Under the pieces are notes generated by a model that worked only from the letters and a program-made list of their open reading frames with translations, did not search any database and was not told the DNA's origin. The translations under genes and the position numbers were made by a program. From positions 5,734,601 through 5,798,600 of the forward strand of contig CM049319.1 in NCBI GenBank assembly GCA_026874595.1: a stretch of 64,000 bases of DNA, given 5' to 3'. Origin of the DNA: Sipunculus nudus. Taxonomy: Eukaryota > Annelida > Sipuncula > Golfingiida > Sipunculidae. This document shows positions 15,381 through 23,600 of the stretch, piece by piece; positions within the stretch are counted from its first letter, which is position 1, and every line of letters starts with the position of its first letter.

Positions 15381-18300
15381 GTATGCATGCGCGTGCGCGT
15401 TTAGGTGTGTGTGTGCGCATGCGCACATTTGCCCGTACCTGCGTCAATGCATGATTTGTAGTACACTCTTGCTTTAGTGACGGCGTTAGGTTCGTCAAAT
15501 TCAGGAGGTCCCGCCAGTATGTCTGGTAAAATATATCCACATAAACAAAATCAACATGGCCCGAGATGGATTTTACATATATGTAGAAATAACCTCTCTG
15601 AAATTTAAAAAATTACATTTCATATGTTCCAACTTACGCAAACATAAACGCTGGGATATTATTTCGTTTGAATGTTCAACAAACTGAAAGATTTCTGGTT
15701 AATATGACCCGCTGGCCGTCTATTTCGTTCATGAAGTGGAAAAGACTTAACAACAAAAAATGTCATGATAAGTTTTCTTTCTTATATGCAACCTAAATGT
15801 AATTGGATGCTTCCCGGGGAACAATGAACATTATCTAATATTGAACATAACGTTTCAAAAGGCGCATCAATCACCCGTTTGTTCTAAAAACTGTCACACA
15901 AATTTTTGTAAACCATGTTTTGAATAACAATCAAATTTACACAAGATCATTCATAAGTGTTTTAAGTAATTGTAATGTTGAAGCTTAAACCTTAAAGCAT
16001 GTTTTAAGGTAAGCAATTTAAGGAGTTCTAAGAAAACAGACAGTTAAACATGAAATGATACATAAGTCAGGCCGTGCAGCTGACCTTTGATGCATATAAC
16101 CTGGAAACCCGCATCTCAACCAAAGCAGACAAAAACTTAAAGTTTCTTTTGAAACAAAGACTGGCCATTCTTATCAGTTGCTTCTGATACTATTGCAGCA
16201 GAATCATAAGTTACATACACATACGATTTGTCTCTCATTCAAGAATGTGTGACCCAGTGTGGAATTGGAATAATGTTGCTTCCTTCTGCTCATAATTTTG
16301 TTAATATAGCATTTGAGGGATTTAACTTATGGCTTCATTCCTTTTTTTCATCAGAGCGTTTCAATTCCCTTATGTTCTTTTTTAGAAGTGAGCCAAGTAA
16401 TAACATGATGTTTGCTTGTCAAGGTGCAAAGTTGTGAATTGTCGTGCTAGTCTTAGTCTATTACTTACAAAAAAGTAATTTAAATAGTTGACACTTTGTT
16501 AACGAATAGCTGCGTAAAGACTAGCTAGAGTATATGAAACTTCACACAGCAATTCTATAAAAAGGTGCTAACCACTTACATTATTTTTTTGTCCAAGTAC
16601 AGTTCAGGGGAGTTGCTGCCATCTGTGTGTGAACATAATAACTAATTTAATAAGTCCAAATGCGTCACCCTTTATGTCACCAACATGATCGTTTGATTAA
16701 TTACTGCTTGAATTTGATTCCCCATATTCATATCTAAAAGACGATTAATTATCTTAATTAGTATATGTCAAAAACTAATTATAATATTCTCTGTGCAAAT
16801 GCTGAATTAAGTATAACGGGCATGCATTACACATATGCAGTAACGATTGCAGTGGACTCGATTCAAGACTTGAGTCCACTTTTTTTCAGGGACTCATACT
16901 CAGATATGAACTCGGAGTGATATGGACTGGGAATTGTACTCAGAGTCAGAGGTCCAGACTCGAGCAGTTCGGCCAAGCCATCTACTGTCAAGAAGACAAA
17001 ATAGGTCAGCTTAGGTCTGACATAAGATTCAAAAACTCACCACAGAGACTGAGATATGTATACATACTATTGCATCGGAAGTTACTATAATCTTACGGTT
17101 ACGCTGAACTTTCAAAAAAAGCCAATGACCACTGCAACATAAGGATATACTTCATTCACGTGTGCACCTGAAAAGTGCGTCTATTTCGGTACTTTATCAG
17201 CGCCATCTCTCAGTGAACATTTAAACTACACGGTATGATAAAAATAAGAAATACTGAATTTTTAACATGGAAGACTGCTAATAAAAAAAAATGGACTTGT
17301 TGAAGCAGTGAAGCTGTTTCTGTGTTATTTTGTGTTTTGTCTGACGAGTTTCTTTAGTAATTTGTTTCTGGTGTGCGGCGGCTCGATTCCGAGAGTTCAT
17401 ATATTGAGCCATGTTTGTCAATATTCTATAAATAGCAGTTGTCATTGTGATACTGCCGTTCTATTTTATAGCCCAAAGAAGATCCAGTTGTATATGGAGT
17501 ACCGTATTTACTTGATCAGACGCCGGGCCGAATAGTCGCCTGCCTTGTTTAGTGGCCTCGCCAAAACAATGTCTTAGAAAAATAAACCCCTAAGTTTGAA
17601 TCCTGGAAAAAATCCATGCAATGAGATCAGAATTCACCATTTGGTGGCGTCGTGATAAAATACCAAAATTCTGAGGGATTTTCATGAAAAATCATTATAA
17701 ATATACCAGGAGAGTTTTCACTTTAATTAAATTCCCAGCAGAACTCGCACGTATTTGATGAGATCAGATGGCACAAGACCCATGCGCTGCTCTTGTTTCC
17801 ATAAGGGACACCAAATATTCTCTGTTCAGTAGATTAGGATTAAAGCCGCTCGCCAGTCCTAGCAAACGCGGCACATCTGCAATGTCAGCAGTGAGAAGGC
17901 AAACACAAGCGCTATCACAATTAAGCGCTTACACAAGCGCTCTCAAAACTGCCACGCAAACATTGCCGGTAGTGAATGTCCCGTACCAGTATTTCGCAGT
18001 TCGAATACGCCCGTGTAAGTGGTGTCAAACCTAATCAGATAAATGCCGGGGGGAAATTTCATGCACATAAATTACTCTGTTACCAGTTGTGCAGTGCACA
18101 GTTATTGGAAGAGCCAACCCGTGTTCAGATGGAAAAATGTTACCAACTACACGAGATCGTAACAGAGCTCCGTTTAACAACTTTAGTTTATTTAGGCCAA
18201 AAAAATAAAAAGGTATGGTTCTCAGGCACTTTTTTTTCAGAAATTAGTGCGGGCGGGCGGTAATTTATTTTTGACTTTTTTTTGTATGTTTCGATAAAAA

Positions 18301-20545
18301 TGTCATAAGATCAGGGAAAAGCATGAAAATTACAAGGTTTATTTTGCTAAACAAAACAGGTAAAAGTACTACATAACAAAGAAACTCGTAACAAAATTGT
18401 ATTATTTTATCCTCTAGAATGATCAAAATCAAAATAAAAATGTTTGATTGGGGGGGGGGGGGGTTAAAATTGACGCGGGCGGTGCCTGAAAACAATACCT
18501 TTTTTTTGGCATTATGGATAACATGACCACGATTATTTCAGCTTAAAGGCCGAGACAAAGCAGTTTCTGAAAAAAAATAAACGCCCGGGCGTCTGATCAA
18601 GAAAATGCGGTGTTTTAACAGTACCCCAAAACATATATAGAAAAGTATTTCCGTAATAATACTTTTAACAGTGAAGTTGCAACATGTTGTTGGTGTAAAC
18701 TAGATATATGGAATGTACTGGGTACATTACCTCGGACTTTGGTAAAGCTTTCCTTGATCATGTTGTTAAATGTACCGGCGGACGCCTCCCCTTCAGGTAT
18801 CGGATTGACGTATTTGAAGTTCCCACAGGCGTACTGGTTGAAATCCTGACACGGATCAGCACTCGGATCCATGAGCCGGTGGATAGAACGTGCTTTACAA
18901 AGAATAAAATACCATTTATTTAATCAAGGGGTACCTTGAATACATTTTTCCAATAAATGTAAGCGACAATTTAGGTATGAGACGAAAAGACAAATAACAT
19001 CTGTTTTTTAAAGTTACCTTAAAATTAATATGATTAGGGATAACAGCCTACTTGCTTACCAGCGCTGCCTGAAATATCTTTTTTTTCAGGCGAACTTCAT
19101 AACCAGTTTTCTCAGTTTAATTGGGATATACGCCAAGGATTTACCAATATTCTGGGAGGAGTAGGACAAGTTTTTGTTGACAGAAAAGAATCCAACAATT
19201 TACAGTGTGGTCAGTAGAGGATTTAGACACCTAATGAAGACAATGAACACAAATTAAAGGTACAAGTTTGAAATATCCGAATCTGAAACCATTCACGTTT
19301 GCGTATTTGAGGTGTGGGTATACACAATTTGCTCCGTCGTGCACTCTTTCGATTTTTAGGCGATACAAAGAGTATTTTACTTGCATCAGCTGCATCAGTG
19401 TATTTTGTATAACAAAGCTGACACAAATCATCAGCATCCGATTTAATACTGTTGTTACGGGGTGACACAAAAGCGGACCGAACTGTCTCGCTAGTGAAGC
19501 TTGCTTTTCTAGCGAAGCGGTTGCGACGCCGGATATGTGCGCCACCGACATGGGTACGATTCCCGGATCGGACCAGAATTTTCCCCTCAGCAATTAGTCT
19601 TCGTAAAAAATGGGGGCTCGTCCAACGTGAAGGTAAACTTTGTTGCCCAGGGAATAAGCTCATTAAAGAGTTACTCCTGGGATAATTAGTCTTGTTCTGA
19701 TAGCAGAACGCTCTTAAGAGGGGGTGTGTTACGGGGTGAGATAAAAGCGGACCGAACTGTCTCGCTAGGGAAGCTCGCTTTTCTAGCGAAGCGGTTGGTA
19801 CGCCAGACTTGTGTGTCACCGACATGGGCTCGAATCCCGGATCCCGATGTTTTCCCCAGAGCAATTTGTCTTCGTAACACTGTACATAAACAGTTGAAAC
19901 GGGTTACAGTATAATATTAGCGTAATAATATATATAATATAAATTTCAAGTACATATCTATCTGATATTATCAATTAATACATAATGGCATACATTGCAT
20001 ATACAGGCATTATAATGAAGTCAATTTAATCTTATGTACAGTTGCTGTTTATTTGAAATATTGAAATATAGGCTTAGCTTTTGTCATTAGGGTGGGTACA
20101 GATGTCAGGAAATGAGCATTTTCCAAAAAATAATATTTATATTTGGTTTTTGTTTCTCGCGCAGAATCGAACAGCATTGCGTGCAGCTGCACACAGAGGT
20201 GCAGAAGACGTTTAGGTAGCAAGACTAGCGGAGTCCAGGAGGAAACGTGAGGACCGCAAGGCGAGGACGGCAACTACCTCAACAGCAACCACCCATCACA
20301 AGTGTCCAACATGTTGTAGGTTCTTCCGTGCCCGGATGGCTTGACAAGTCATATCCGGACACACAATTTTAGATCAACTACAAAACCTTGATCTTCATGG
20401 TCATGTTCGCGAGGCGATGGACAAACATCACAAAGGGACAATTCCCTATATAAAGAACTCTCTGTTATGGGGCCCGTCTATGACGTAAATCTTAACCGGG
20501 CCCTGACGAACAAATGCCCGAGTCCCGCCAGTATCTGTAATAATA

Positions 20546-20607
<62 letters not shown>

Positions 20608-23600
20608 TTTTTACTAACCTCTTTCAAGGCAGATATGTGAAGTGCAGACAGTACTTTCTCCGCCTGAAAAAAAAAAATAATAAAAATGAATATTTATGTA
20701 AAACTGATAAAAACTGACAAAAGACATCAGATTGGTTAAGGCGTTAGACATTGGCCCTGAACTTCCCCGGTTTGAACCCCACCGGTGCCTCGTGGTCTGA
20801 TTTGAAAATCACGATTGAGACTCGGAACTTTTGAATATATGGCCGTTCTTTCGAGATGGTCGTTAAAACACAGCATGTTCTGTATCCTGACATATGTCCA
20901 TTGTAAAGAATTCAAGCTACCCCCATTTCAGGTTACCCTCTGACCGGTAATCTTAAATAGATTTTAAATAACCTCCGCGGTGGACTGTATAGCAGCTTTA
21001 ACTACCCCGCACTGCACAGATTTCTCCCTCGATGGCTGATTCGACTAAATGATTTATTCTTCTGCTTTATTTGTATATACAAAAATATTGTATACGAGAT
21101 TTCATTGTTTGAGAAATGTAGAAGAGGGAAATTACTATAATTAAAAGCAAATACACAAAAAAAAACAATATTAAGGGGGTAATCTAAAATCGAATGGGGG
21201 GGGGGGGGGGGGTATGGAATCGATTTCAAGTTTACCCGTAATCTAAAGCGGGGATAATCTGAAGTCTATACACAAAGACCATATAAATCCAGCATAAATC
21301 AAAGAGTAAACAAGGCCAATAGTACAATATGTCCCCTATTCTGTTCTGAGTTTCTACTTTAAGGTACGTGCAGCTGCAACCTATCAAACTGTGTCCATAT
21401 ATCAGAGCTACATTAGCACACTTGTTACCCTCATTAACCATTTGTCGGTGTACCGTATCATAACGCTTAGGGTAGTAGTAACGTATTGCTTCAGTCCAAC
21501 ATCTCACTCACATGATATATGTACATAAAATGAGCACCATCGCACCATTTAACATTTACTCTCTCTAACTGCTTAACTTACGCCCGATGATAACTTAATG
21601 GCCCAGGTGATTGTATCATATAATGACCGCTGTAATTTCAGGACATTGTCGTTCATCATTCGTTGCTGGGATGTACAACTGACGCATCAGCCACTGTTAA
21701 AAAATTGAGTGCTCTCCACTTAATCAAGTAATTTGTTTTCGTAAAATTTCGTGTACGACTTTCAATTGCAGGGCTTTGCTTGTTCCTCTGTAGGCACTTA
21801 AAAAGATATGAAGGCCTTAAGGTTATGGGAATTAAATAATGTAAATATTTTTGTAAGTTATTAGGTAAGATAAACTACATAGAATTAAGTCATCTTACAA
21901 ACAGGCTTTTTCTCGAGTCTTTGCATAATACCATGAATATATCTGTAAATGAGGTATATTATTTTGAGTCTTTTATCCCATGGTAGATTTTTCCTCTATA
22001 ACAGCATCAAACACTTTTTACCATTCATAGTTATAAAAGAGCAGATTTTCGTCACGTAACCTGCAGAATATAGCTCATTAGAACTTGATTTCGGATTGTA
22101 CTAGAATCTCTGGATAATTCCTTCTGGGATTAAAAGTTACGACCATGTGCATTGTAAACTGACGTTTGGACAGACACCGGTATATAACTTAAACTTAGCC
22201 TGATCGGCGCTTTTTTTAACAACATCGCTGTGCACTGCACGGTTTGCTGAAATGTTTGCTAAAATCTTCCTAGAAATTTGCCTTTCTGTAGTGTGGTTGT
22301 GTAATACTAAGGGACCGTAAGGATATATGTTCGAATCCCATTTAGACTGCCTTAAAGCTCCTGGCCAAGGTCCTTATCACAAGTGTGAGTCATCTTCACT
22401 GAGAACTGTTGGATATTGGTCATGCATGAGTGAAGAGCAAAATGTAAAATGAGAACATCAACGAAAGGGTGTGTCAAGGTTAGAGAAAACCTACAATAAT
22501 GAACAGGCCAATACACCAGGATGGCTAAGAGGATATCAGACTCTAAACTCTGTCAGTATCTTTCCTCCTCTGACATAAGAGAGTTTGCAGAGTTGCCCGA
22601 GTGTGAGAATTCGTCATTTTTGACGCCTGATATCGGACAAGTACTGTTGTCACTTACAATTAACATATCGACCGTTAAAACTGTTTGTGTACTTTCTAAT
22701 ACATCCATCAAATGCCGAACATTGCGTTATTATCTCCCTCTATGGTGTTGTCATATACCTCACACAAAAAAGTATCCCGCAGAATATGTACTTACCACCA
22801 GGTCCAGCGAGGCACATGAAATGACGAGAGTTACTACTTTGTTTTGCACGGTCATGGGAACTTACCTGTGTTCATTCCTCGCTTATTCGATAAATTTCAA
22901 CATCGAATTCATTTGAATATAACATTTAATTATCGTATTTATTTAAACCAATAATTTTGTTGGAACAGTTGTCTTTTTTGACGCTTCAAACTAAGCCCTA
23001 TTATTTCCAATGCCGAATAGTGAACTCGCAGTTAATTCCAACCATCCCCTGATATAATGACACAAGAGACTTATATAAACAGACTTCAATGAACAGATAA
23101 TCGCGTTGTTCCTACACTATCTGAGATCATTATTTCATAACTGTTTCATGGTATTAAACAAAAATTCATAGCCTTTTGCCTTCACGGGTATTTCAGTGGG
23201 AACTTCGATCGCTGCGGTATAATAAATAATTTCAAATTCACCTACAAATAGAAGCAGCATGGATAGGAGATATTCTAGAGAGCCTGCAAAAGATTTTCAA
23301 GATTTTTCATGATTTTTCGAGAATTATCCACAAAACATGACTTTTCACGTAGGCAACGGTAAGGTAAAGACCGTTGGGCTTTTACATCCGGGCCATCCCA
23401 TCTATACATGAATACTAGACCACCTGCCATGGAAATTACTTACTCTGTTGTTTTTCATTGAATGATAAATTTAATATTTTTTTTACATTTGCAAGTTGCT
23501 TCTTCAAGCCTGAGAATGATACTGAAAAATGTTTTTGCCTGCTTAAATGAATGTTTTATTTATTTAAAAGGATAAATAAATTAATGCTATCTTTAATTGG

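Larger units (their letters stand above)
19453..19879 (+). mobile_element. Complete miniature LTR element (TRIM-like), 427 bp
   Basis: Two direct repeats of about 155 bases (19453-19608 and 19727-19879) start TGTTACG; the right one ends CGTAACA. A TGGGGGCTCGTCC primer-binding-like site begins two bases after the left repeat (19611), and a purine run AAGAGGGGG abuts the right repeat. A 4-base duplication CTGT flanks it at 19449-19452 and 19880-19883. The interior is only about 118 bases, with no coding capacity. Each repeat also carries A-box/B-box-like tRNA promoter similarity (CTCGAATCCCGG). It lies in intron 2 of copy A. Confidence 0.75.

Noticed and set aside
19223-19864. Minus-strand 213-residue frame
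   Set aside because: It spans both LTRs of the TRIM-like element and repeats itself; no protein family.
19454-19880. Tandem tRNA-derived SINE pair
   Set aside because: A/B-box-like similarity is present, but LTR ends, PBS, purine tract and flanking CTGT duplication fit a TRIM better.
22300-22400. tRNA gene near TGTTCGAATCCCA
   Set aside because: A B-box-like string alone; no cloverleaf could be drawn.
22521-22916. Plus-strand 131-residue frame
   Set aside because: No recognised domain, no splice or promoter context; likely chance.
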